NCBI GenBank assembly: GCA_037179385.1
Contig: CM074179.1
Span: 71,943,683-72,007,682, forward strand
Direction of reading: 5' to 3'
Length of the DNA stretch: 64,000 nt
Source of the DNA: Holothuria scabra
Taxonomy: Eukaryota; Echinodermata; Holothuroidea; Aspidochirotida; Holothuriidae
Below are positions 50,601 through 62,600 of this stretch, piece after piece (the stretch's first letter is position 1; each line of letters opens with the position of its first letter). Under the pieces are notes generated by a model, which saw only the letters and a program-made list of their open reading frames with translations, ran no database searches and was not told the DNA's origin. The position numbers and the translations under genes were made by a program.

Positions 50601-53600
50601 ATGTCATATTTGGGTATTGGGATGTGTTGTTTTCAGAAGATGGTCCCTATTGTTTTGGTGGGATGTCAAATGTCATCAGGGATCACTGGGGTTCAAAGTC
50701 TAAAAATTTTGCTTACAGGATATTTCAAGATAGGAAACTTGGATAGATTTCGTATTTAGTATGTGGATTTGTTATGGTCAGAAGATGGTCCCAATTGTTT
50801 TTTGGCGAGGTCAAAGGTCATCTGGAGTCACCAGGGGTCAAAGTCTGAAAATCTCTTTACCCGATGTCTCAAGGTAGGGAATTTTGGCTAAATGTCATAT
50901 TTGGTATGTGGATGCCTTATGATCAGAAGATGGTCCCTATTGTCTTTTGGCTGAGGTCAAAGGTCATCTGGGGTCATAAGGGATCAAAGTCTGAAAATTT
51001 TGTTTATGTTTGATATCACAAGAGAAGGAAACTTGGATAGGTTTTTATATTTGGGGTTTGTGGATGCATTTTGGTCAGAAGATGGTACTTACAATTTTTG
51101 GTGGTGGTCAAAAATCAGCTGGATTTTATGTATCCATCCATCCATCCATCCATCTCATTCAATCCCATACATTGAGTGTAAAGGTAGTTCATCTGGGGTC
51201 ACTGGAGGTCAAAATGTGAATGAAAACCTTGATAAGTGTTATTACATCTCAGGGTGGGAAGCTGAAATATATTTCACATGTGGTATGTGGATGCACATTA
51301 TGGTGAGAAGTAGGTGGTCCCTTTTTTTGGTTGGAGATCAAGGGTCATCTGGGATAACAAAATTACTTTTTGAACATGCCAGTACAATATATGAGTGAGA
51401 GGATATGGTACATGGGGGCATTATTTGAATTAGAACACTTATATATCATTGAAACCTCAATGCATTTTAGCTTTCTGGTTTATTTAGAAATTCTCTTTCT
51501 GTTTCTTTAAACCCAGAATGATGATTGCAGTGACTGCCAAAAGTTTATGACAGATGTGAAGACCTATTTGTCCAATGCTACTGTTCAGGTTAGTAAAAAA
51601 TCAAGAATTTGATTCAAAACTAAAAAAAGAGATTGGTTTTCATTTAGACAACCAACTTTTACCTTATTTTGGTCTGTATGTTTTAGCTGTCGTGAACAAC
51701 CAAACAACTACAAAAATTGGGCCCTGGAAAGTGTGCTAAACTGTGAAGGAAGGGGAAAAGGGCAGTGCTCAAGAAATATTTTTTTAAAAAAAGTAGCAAG
51801 TTAGACTTTCTGTTAACAGGCTGTGGTATTCCAACAGGCTTTTGTTTTATAAATTAAAATGTACAAGCAACTCCCTGGTGTATGCCAGTAACCAGGCATC
51901 CTTTTTAGCCATGAATTTTGTAAGCCAAGAACCTTGAAGTAGGGAGCTCTGGTCACCTGGCAGTTTTGAGGTGAGGGGGGGGGGAGGGGGTGAAGCCAGC
52001 TGTAATTCTATCAACTACCTTTTCTCTTCCTTTTCATAATCTCATGGGGTAACAAAATATCTAAAAGTTGAAAGCAGCTGGAAATCAAAACCTGAAACAG
52101 ATGGGAACTTGTATTTTTCTCAGCCTAGAGGATGGCTTAAGTGGAGGAGAGGGAGGGTGTAGTCACACAAATGAATTATTTCCCAGCCTTTCATATAATC
52201 AAGAGATAAAATTTACTCTCTGTAACCTTTCATACCACTGCAAGACTGGTGCTTCAACTGGATGGATTAGTCTTGGTTTCCTGCTTGGTAAAGTACTGTA
52301 AAGTCAAGCCAAGAGCAATATTTTTTCATTTGAGCTCCCCTTTTGGCTGGCATTTGGAATGTGGAAAAAGATATCTAAATTGTTAAGTTAGTTAAGCACC
52401 TGATATGAAACTGCATGCATAATTTAAAAGATGTCCTTTTCACACAGTCATTTTTGCTTAGCTTCACCAATCAGCTTGTCCTCAAGATCCAAGTTATTAT
52501 CGATTATGCTTTTGGTCTTATCAGTCTTTTGTCATATATTTTACTTCAGAGTATGCTCTTAGCTGAACTTGAGGCCATTTGCCAGGATCTTGGTAGCTTT
52601 GAACAACAGTGCAAGGATGAGATATCTAAATATGGTGGTCTGGTATTTGAGTTACTCTTGCCATATTTTGTAAGTACTTCTTTAAAAAGTGAAATTACTT
52701 CTCAGGGTTTCCCCTGGGTTTTTAGGAGTGGGAGGTGGTGAAGAACAGAAGCATTTTACGTGCTTTAGAATATTAAACACTGGGAGAGTAACATGAAAGC
52801 TTTAGCGATTATCATTGCTCACCTCTGTTCAATGTCGTCACATTTTACATCTGTCTGCAATTTCATACCTTATTACGGGAAATTCACCATTAAGCATGGT
52901 AAAATGCACACTAGCTATGAAGGTTCGTGAGTGCTATTTCAGTATACCTCTGATTTCCTAGTTGTCTATGCACGGATGCTTTTAATAGTTGCAACTAAAG
53001 GTTGACGAACAGAATTTGCAAACAGAAAAGTCTTTGCCATAGAATGCAAAACAGTGTTATTTTTCATGAGTTGTGTTGGATATTTTGAACAATTACAATT
53101 ATTAAATGGATCTCCCCATGTTTTAAATTGTGACAAACACATTATTTCCTTGAGATGAATCCCTCAACCAAGAGGCTATTTCAGTTGGTCTCTTATTGGG
53201 AATATGTGTTCATTGTAAAACTTGCTGTGGCAAATTGTGGCAGTCAGCATTTCTGTGTGCTGGTCGGGGCAGACTAGCACCAGTCAGCTGCGGCAGATCT
53301 CTGCAGCAATTCCCAGTCAGCTAATTATTTATTCTTCACTAACTTTAGCATCTATTACACAGCTCTCCTTGCTGTGTGATGTCATTGCATGCAGTGGGGC
53401 TATTGTTTGCTCATTGGCTGGTATGAGCTGTTGTGATCACAGGGTATCTATGAATCTCCCTGCCAGTCTGTTAACAATTGCTCAAAATGCCTCTCTTCCC
53501 CATATGCTTTCATGTATACTTCGACACGATGTTTCTTGGGTAATGGGCAATACAGGGTGCTCATGAATTTGTGGTCCAAGTTTCCATCTGGGACCTATGA

Positions 53601-56600
53601 CTGATTTTACAAAATTCTGCAAAATTTATTTCCTCCTTCAGATTGTGTTGTACTATGTTGATGATTTGTCATAATGTTACTCTGGTGGTAGCTGTTTTGG
53701 CGTGTTCAAGGTCTATTTTATTAAATATTTCAAAATGCACTTCCAACAAATTGTTTTGTACAACTTTGATGGTTGGTCATTTTGCCCTTAGGGGATAGAC
53801 ATTTAACCGGCCAGTATGGGCAGGTGGGCAAAGGAAATACGTAAGTTACTTGACCATTGCAGCCATTTAGATAAATGAGTTTGTCCTGAGTTATTGGTGC
53901 CATTAGTATGTGCAGAAAGTTTTTTCCAAAGCCCAAGATGTGGCTGGCCCTAGGGTTCATTTTGTTATTTAAAAAGTCAATAACTTCTGGTTCCTCATGA
54001 GGTCTACTACATTCTTTTAAACTGTTAGGCTATCTGTCAGTGGAAGTTACGTATGGATAATATGTTTCTGATTGCGTTTAGGGAGTTTGCTTCAGTTAGC
54101 TTACAACAGTAAAGCTTATGCTAGTGTAACCCCTTTTGGAAACCTGTGACATCATGTGAAACAATAAAATACATTGAGAAAATGCAAATTTTCTTTATAC
54201 ACCCTATGATAATATCATAAAGACAGTATGTATATACGACCCAATTTGTGCTTACAGTATTTGCAATAATATTCACATATTATGCTTACCTAGAGGCTAC
54301 TATTTACAGTATGTGGAAACTGAACCAGTTCAATATGTTACAAAGAGGAAAAATTAGCCAAGAGAGCTACTGTACCAAAAGCAACATAGAATGCATGCAC
54401 CAGTAACCTGGTCATAGTGACGACTATCTTTACCAGCTGCAGCTTGTAGAAACATTGAAGTCTTTAATGCTTCTCACTAAATTGAACAACAAAACAGAAA
54501 GTACCTGTACAATACACTTTGCCCTCTGTCAATATTATGACCACTTTTGCAAGATATACAGTACTGTAAATACTCTAGCGGTAGATTATAAGGTTTAATG
54601 GAAATATTGCATTTAAAATACTCCAATGTAGCACAAAAAGTAAAAATCCCTAGTCATTATCAAAACAATCAGTATCAACAATAAACCCCCAGCAATAGCT
54701 TCCATCTGCTCAAAATATTATGCCCAAGAAGAGTTATGGAAGATGCATCTTTTGAAATGTTGAAGGTTTGAGTGAACAAATTATTCTTGAGCAACAAACA
54801 ACTAAATTTCTATCTGAGCGAAACTTATTTCTTGAAAGCAAGGCTGTCATCTGTCCTATATTTCATTATTTATCACTCTTTGCCAATAAGTATTGGTTCT
54901 AAAGGGATGAAATTTCCCTGTTAAGCGAACACAATATTTCCCTTTAAATTGTAGGCCTAAATGTATCTTGGAGGATTATGCAGTGGCCAAATTTGGGATA
55001 TGAACTTAAGAGAAATACTCAAGAGAAATCATTTAACCCAAATTTTGTGAAAATATTGTAGATTGTGAAAATTTTTGAGAGTCCTCTTGTAATAATAATG
55101 TGCTGCATATGGAGTTGGCTGCATTCAGGTGTTGTGGTAGTGGACATTTACAAGGTGAAATACCATGGGGAGCTGAGGGGAAAGGGATTGGGCAAGTTTA
55201 CAGGTCTACAAGTTATAGGCCTTATGCATATGATGTCACATTGTTTTGTGTTTTCCTACAGGTTCCCAAAGATGTGTGCATAGATCTTGGATTTTGCCAG
55301 AGCTCTCTGATTAGCATGGTACCAGATGCCCCTTCAGTAAGTCTTCTTTTTCAGGAGGAGTTTTTACTCTTTACCATTGTGCTCCGATCGGTCCATATTT
55401 GCGCGCCACAGGGGTGGGCGGAAAAGTGGACATAGTACGCCTGGCATCAGCTTCCATAGGCCATTGACCCCGTGACCTTAAACTTTTTTCACTCTCGTTG
55501 CTGTGGAGCATTTTTGGGTAGCTACTCGCAGTTTCGATCTCGGCATGAAACAGTAAAGATAGGTGACAGCCGAGCTCTCCGTATGGGTCCAAAAGGACCC
55601 AAACAACGATAAAGGGTTAACCTCATTGACATTTTTAGCCCACACCAGACAAATCAGCTGTATGTACCACTGCACACTGTTTCTTGATTTTCTTTTACAG
55701 TATTATAATGCAACTTGGTTAGCCTTTTCTTTAGGACATCCAGGAATTTGGTTCCAAGACCCTTGGAGGTAAAGGGCAAAAAGGGGATATCGGTAGAAAA
55801 AAGCAGCAAGCTGGGAAACCCCTTGTTTGGAAATCATGATGTTTGGAGGCAAATTTGGTCATTTGGAAGGAGGTTATGCTTGCTATGCATAGAGCATCAC
55901 AGAAAAATTGTGGGAAATTTAACTTTCTTCCAAGCAAATAAACATTTTTTTCCAATTTTGGCAATCACCCCAAGTGTATTTTGAAACAACAGCTATTGTC
56001 AAAATATTACACCCAAAGGTACCACAGCACTCTTGTTACAAACTCTAGGGTTAAAGCTACAGTGGAGGATGTCAGATGGTGGTTATCAATGTTTTGATAT
56101 AGCTTGCCATGGTATCAAATAATGGTCATTTGACCTGTTGAAGTTAATTGAGTGTAATGACTACTTGTGGCTAGAGGGAACTGTAGGCTCTATGAATCTT
56201 TTAAAGGAATGTTTATGTAATACAGTAATGTGAGATAGGTGGTTAAGGGTCATTTCCTAACCTCTACAATATATATATATATATTTGTAGAAGTTATGTA
56301 CACCTAAAAGGGAAAGGCTGTGTTGTTCTACACAAAGGGATGGATAATTGAAGAAAAGGCAGTCCTGCAAGGAGTATTTTTTTCAGGAAATGACAGCTTA
56401 GTCTCACATACCCTGTGCACGACACTCTGTGTTGCCTTTCCTGTACAATCAAGGAAAACTGCATGCTAACCCTGTGTTTTCCACATGAGTGTACGTGTAC
56501 CCTGAGTAAGGTTGATTAACTGGGTGGTGCTACAAGGTCAAACATTTCACATACTATTTGCTGTAAAATGTATGAGCATGGTTTAACAGCGCCCTCAATT

Positions 56601-59600
56601 ACCTGTTACCTTGATTTATTTTACCACGAACACAGTGTTTATAATGGCAGAAGCCTGCAAATCTGATGTAGATGGAAATAACACTGACCTCGAGACTAAA
56701 CCCAGGTTATCAAGTTACTCGAGCTCAGGATAACAAGGTGCTGCCTCCAGCATGGGGTATGTGAGACCGGGGTATGTGAGACCACAGTATGAGAGTCTGG
56801 CCAATAGAAATTTACAGTTAGTTGCTCATAATAATTTTTTTCATCTCTGTAACACTTTAAACCCAACTTTCCATAACTTTTCTATTGTTTGGATGAGATG
56901 TAGTGATGAAACAGTCATAACAAAGTGTCTTGTTTACATGATGAAACGTTCCCTCTTACTTTTTGTTACATCTTTCATTTCTGCCTGATTAACTCTTATC
57001 GCTTCAGGGAGGAAAAAAGGCCACTACATGCAGACTTGATTAAGTCAAGTTTCATATCTATTTTATTGATTGACAGTAAAAGATGTGTTTCAATACACAA
57101 AAAGTTACGCAACATTTGGGGTTAGCTAACAGTTCGTTCAGCATGTGTTACTTGCTTTTCATGCAGTGTGAACACAATGAAAGCATAGCTCATTTTAGGT
57201 TACAGATCATGTAACAAACTCAGATATTAGTTACACCCCATACCGCCTTTGATGTACTGGGGCGTTTATGTTCCTTTTTCAAGAGGCGATGTCACAGCAT
57301 GTACTTTTTCAAAGATTCTCCTCTGCCTGACTGTATCTTATCACCACAGGAAGGACATGAAGCACTCTACATACACACTTGTTGTAGTCAGGTCTCACAT
57401 CTCATTAAATTTATTGACAGTGCCAGATATGCCAAAATACACAAATATAACCTTTGTGGTAGCTAACAGGGCAGTCAAGTATGGTGTGAGTTAATTGCTT
57501 GCCGTGCAGTGTGAACATAAAGAAAACATAGATCACTGGAGGGCATACATCATGTAACAAACAGAGATACTGTACCATTTACACCCAACACAGCTTCTGA
57601 TCTTCTTCGGTGTCGTTATTGCATTCCCGAGAACAGATTCACAGCATAATTGCTGAGGCTTTCTTGTTATGACCAAATGGTTTCATGACTAGAGCTTTAC
57701 TTTTGTGTATAATACTGAAGCATTTAAAAGGCAATATTTCTATTTAAAGTGCCATTTGAAACCCATGTCCCCATAACTGCACCTCACAGCCAAATAGTTC
57801 CCTCCATTTGTTGTAAACTGCTGTTTTGGGTTTGCATTTTTATTGCTTATGTTATAAGTTCGGTGGTTCCTTAAACTTTATTTTCTCTCAATACAGAATG
57901 ATAATTGTAAGGACTGCAAAGCCTTCATTGGGGACATTCAGAAGGACTTGTCCAATACTACTATACAGGTGAGTATAGAAATATTCAGAATGTGTTAAAG
58001 GCATGTTCTGGTGGCTTTTCACATCTGTCTTGTAAGAAAAACAAAAATATTCCACACCATGTCCTTCAAACCTATCACAATGCCATTTTCCTAACTCAAG
58101 ATATCTCACTTTAAAGATTGGTTATTTTTGGTAAAAAGTAACTCTGCTTTTCAACAAAGCCACAAAAATTTATGTAATGTGGGCACATTGCTTCACATTC
58201 CTTTTGTTTTTCTTTATAATTGAAGGTCCTGTTTGTTCTTGAAATTTGATACTGTTGGAATGTTTGAATATCTTCTTCCTGTAGATCTAGCATTACCCTT
58301 CACCATACATAGAGTATAACCTACAAAATTGCTTAATATTGCCTGCAGCGGCATCATAATTATAAATAAATTGAATGCAATGTTAAATTATTGTGCCATG
58401 ATGACATCACAGATTTCCCATGATGCATCAAATCCAAAGAAAAATTTGCATTACTTTAAAAATTTCTATCTTCTGAATGCTATAAGCTATCGAGATGCTC
58501 TTTTCACCTTCTGAAAGAGAAAATATTTCTGCTTATTTTGAAGTTAACCAATTTTTTCTTCAGAATATGCCTTTAAAATACTGGTCGACCATATGACATG
58601 TAAACTTTTCCTTTTTTTTTCAAAACTCTCCTTAAAATTTTAAGTGTCCAATGCAAATATTGCTTTGATTGTCCATATTCCAAAGTCCCCATTGTCCAAA
58701 CCATTGCTATATTTGTTTGATAAAGTAAGACTAACCAAAATTGATCAAAACTACCCTCCTGCTTTCTTTGTTTCTGGAGCCACAACTGGAAAAAAAGGCT
58801 GTGGCCTGCCCAAATGGAACCAATTGGTTGGAAACTGGGCTGTTAAACTCCATCTAAATAACTAAAGTAATCTACAGAAAAGACCCTTTATTGTATCCCA
58901 ACCAAACACCTCACTTTTGGCTGAGAGAATGCTGTCAAAGGAAGGCCAACCCGTCATGGGATTATCAGATATGTTTCAATAGTAGTCACCACTACCCAGC
59001 AGCATTCAAAGAAAGAGGCCTATGTAACCTTACTTGTTCATCCAATGTCAAAAATAGCAGTTGTCAAATCTAATTTATGGCCAGAGACTGTTTGTTCAGT
59101 GCAAGCCAAGTGTTTGCAACTTGAGCTGTCTCAACAGAGGTTATAGCTTGTTACTAGGCTTCTTTTTCACATAAATTTTCATCTTAGCTGTACATGTCTT
59201 CCTCTTCCTAACATATTTACCATTTGTTTTCAAAAAAAAAGAAAGCCTTAAGTTAGTCTGCCTAAATAGAGTTATGAGACTTTTCTTTCTTGTCCTTTTA
59301 TTCATATATTTATTTACTTGGGGAGTTGGGGTGGTAGATCTCTTCATTAGGAACATTTTTTCATTTCGATTTTCAACCTTTCTTTTTCTTCAGAAATTGA
59401 TCGTAAATGAACTGAACACGTTGTGCAATTCCTTGGGTTCTTTGGCACCCCAGTGCCAGAGTTATGTGACCACATATGGGCCCTTAGTCTTGAGCACTCT
59501 GGCAGAATACATGGTAAGTCATTAAAGACGACTTGACATGATCACTTCACGAAAAGTAATCACCATAAAATATTTTCCTTATTTGATGTTTCTACACCTC

Positions 59601-62600
59601 AATGTCTAAAAGAGATTGTTCAGATGACATTAATCAGGTAAGGTTTGGATCAGTTTCTAACCACTTTTTTGGTTCCTTGTGTAACAAAGGAACCTGTGCA
59701 GTCACCTTGGCGTATGTGTGTGTGTGTGTGTGTGCGTGTGTGTGTATGTGACGGATTGGAGTGCAAGGTATGTGGTGCGATAACTCAATAACCGAGTGAT
59801 CCATTTTTTTCAAACTTAGTATGTATGTAGATGTTGTGGAATAGATGTGCCCTATCGTTTTTGGTGGAGGTCAAAGGTCACTGGTGATCACCAGAGGCCA
59901 AAAAGTGAATTTCTGTTAGTAGATGTAACTCGGTATCCGTTGTTCAAACAGTGGCATAATTTTAGGATAAGTTAGATTGGTAGGAGGTGAAAACGTTGGT
60001 ACATTAACCAAAATAATTGGAAAAGGTCAAAGGTCAAAAAGTAATGTTTTATTGATATCTTGCCACTGAAACATTTTGGAGGGGTGGTGTAATGGAGATT
60101 TGTGTTCGTTTAAGTGAAATGCACGTGATGACCCCCCCTTGACCTCATTTGACCTTTTGACCTTTGTGACTTTTTTGTGCCGTCTAGATTTTGTCTTGAT
60201 CAGACGAACGAAAAAGGCTATTACACTACCCTCCTACGATGTTCCTAACTTGAGTTACTGACATTTAAGTGACAGGCTAGTTAGTGTGTAGGTCATATGT
60301 ATTGCAATGTCAGGTATGCAGTGCAGTAACTCAATCACCAAGTAACATAGGGGGGAGGCATAATGGAAAGTTGTGTTTGTCTAAGTAAAGTGCACAGGGA
60401 GATTATGTGGGTGATATGTCTTTGTTCAATTGGTTTAAAAGTCCAGCTGAAGTTTAATGCCTTTAGACAAATGCAATGTATAAAAGAAAAGAGGAATTAT
60501 AACCCCCTCTCAGTATAAAAGCAGTTTGGTTAACAATCAGGACAGTAATGCAATTTTTATTGAAAAAAACCTTTTCCTCACATATAGTATTTAATAAAGT
60601 TATTTGTAATGCAAGCTTTGGCTCCAATTTTTATAATATTGTGTATACATATCACAATAGTAAAATACTGTATGAAAGCAGTTTCTCTTCTTTACCTCTG
60701 CTTTTACCGTAGGGACTTCAATGGCATTTTAACACCCTCTTTAGGTCAAAAGGTCAAGTTGAAAGTCATTTATTAGATTTAACAGAGTTATGTTTGTGTC
60801 TTAGTCTTCTAGGCAAATTGTGAAGTAGAAATTGGTGGTAATAAATCACTCTCAGGCTGCCTTTAGTAGCAGACTTGTGAGCTTTTCCGTATTTTTGCTT
60901 TTGAGGCAAACACATTAGTCTAAAGGACAACCATGACATAATTTCTAGTCATCCATCATAAATTTTGGTGTTCAGGAATGACCAGATGACTGTTAAATTT
61001 CTTTGGTGGGACTTTGTGTTTATTTAAAATCAATTTTGACCTACTTTGACTGTATTTGACCTTTGTGACTTCTTTGTAAGGTCTGGATTTGAATTGTTGA
61101 GATAGACCAAAAGGCATGTGTGCTGTGCGATAATTTGAAAAGTTGAGTGTTCCATTTCTCTCAAACTGCAAGTGCTTGTATGATTTTGAAATTTAATGTG
61201 CCCCTATGTTTTTGGGTGATGGCCAAAAGTCATTGGGGTTAAAGGTGCAAATTATGCCTTACTTTGCGACGACCTTAATACAATATTATTTTAAATGCAA
61301 GGAATCATAGTGCCCTTGGGCTCTTGTTTAACCCATTTTGATTATCTTTTAATTAGTCATCAGGCAGTTTTATAGTTTGGTATTGATACTGATCATTTTC
61401 AATGATACAACATAAATTTCAAAAACAAATCCATCAGGACAAATTAATATCCCAACTGTTCTTAGAATGAAGATTGTGAAAATGAAAGATAACATTATCC
61501 ATAAATAGCATGCCCCTATTATGACATTATAAAATTTGTATATTGAGCTCATGTTTCTTGATGACTGTTCAAATTAGAAACTGCCTCAGCATGGTTTTAA
61601 TGCTTTTTACACAGAATGCCTGATTTTGTAATTTTCATCTCACCAGAAATTTGAAAAATGGAACATAAACAATTTTGTAGTGAACCACAACTAGCAAAAG
61701 TGCTGTTTGTTGCCTACCTGACATTTACAAAGGAAATGTCCAACACTGTACATTAAACACATCATTTATTTTGCATTTATAGACGAATCTGATCACAGCT
61801 TGTGTTTAGCCACTGTAGGCAGCCATTAGTAGGGTCCATCAGCCTTAAATCGTCTTCATTTATTGTCTACATGAATTTCAAACCCTCATATTCAGTAAAA
61901 TTGAAGGAATCAAGATACAATTTAGTGTAAAACCATCCATGATACAGGTAAGCAAGGAAATTGAAAGATTAAAAGGTGATAGACCCCAGTTATGGCCGAC
62001 TAAAATCAGACCATCACTTGTTGTCCGGATTTGTCTATAAGGAGAAACATAAAAACTTTGAAGAGTTTTATCTTGAGTTTACTCCCTAACTCTCAAGTGA
62101 AGCCAGCATTTTTTGCTGACATATGTCCCACTACTGTTCCTTTAAAGTATTCTGTATGACAGGGCCAGGAGTCGATGCCAGACCTGATGGCAAGTCGAAT
62201 GCCAATCAGTTGACCATGCAGATGAACCGACATATTTGTTTTCCAAGTTTGCTGTAGTGTGGGTCAAGGCTTGATTCCTACCTAATTTAAGATATCTAAT
62301 TTTAATATTGGTGGAATTTGTGAAAAATATCTTGTCTTAATTTAGCATTTAACAACTAATTTGTAACTTTTTTTTTCTTCCCAAAAGGATCCAAATGTAG
62401 TCTGTGTGGACATTGGATTATGCAAAACTGAAGATGCTCCAAGAAAGTTGGTAAGTCTTGTTTACTAACTAAAGAATTCTTCAAAGTTAGTGTTACATGT
62501 TAGGAAAATGCCCTGACTTCACCTGGCACGTTAGAGAGTGAATTATCCCAAGAAAAAATCTGTTGGAATTATGTCAGTTTCTTTTACAGTTCTCAAGATA

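Larger units (their letters stand above)
43971..52009 (+). repeat. Tandem segmental duplication, copy B (exons 7-9)
   Basis: Matches 37674-43942 from TCTGTCATGGTGTG to GCTGTAATTC. It is longer by two insertions absent from copy A (TTAA-flanked MITE at 47243-47502, and the 1.7-kb element at 47577-49293), and shorter by one 146-bp unit near 50421. Both empty sites can be read directly in copy A (near 40979 and 41061). Confidence 0.93.

Noticed and set aside
53222..53566. 114-codon frame in intron 10 as an extra exon or gene
   Set aside because: No saposin cysteine pattern, no recognisable domain, and the flanking exons 10 and 11 join in phase without it.
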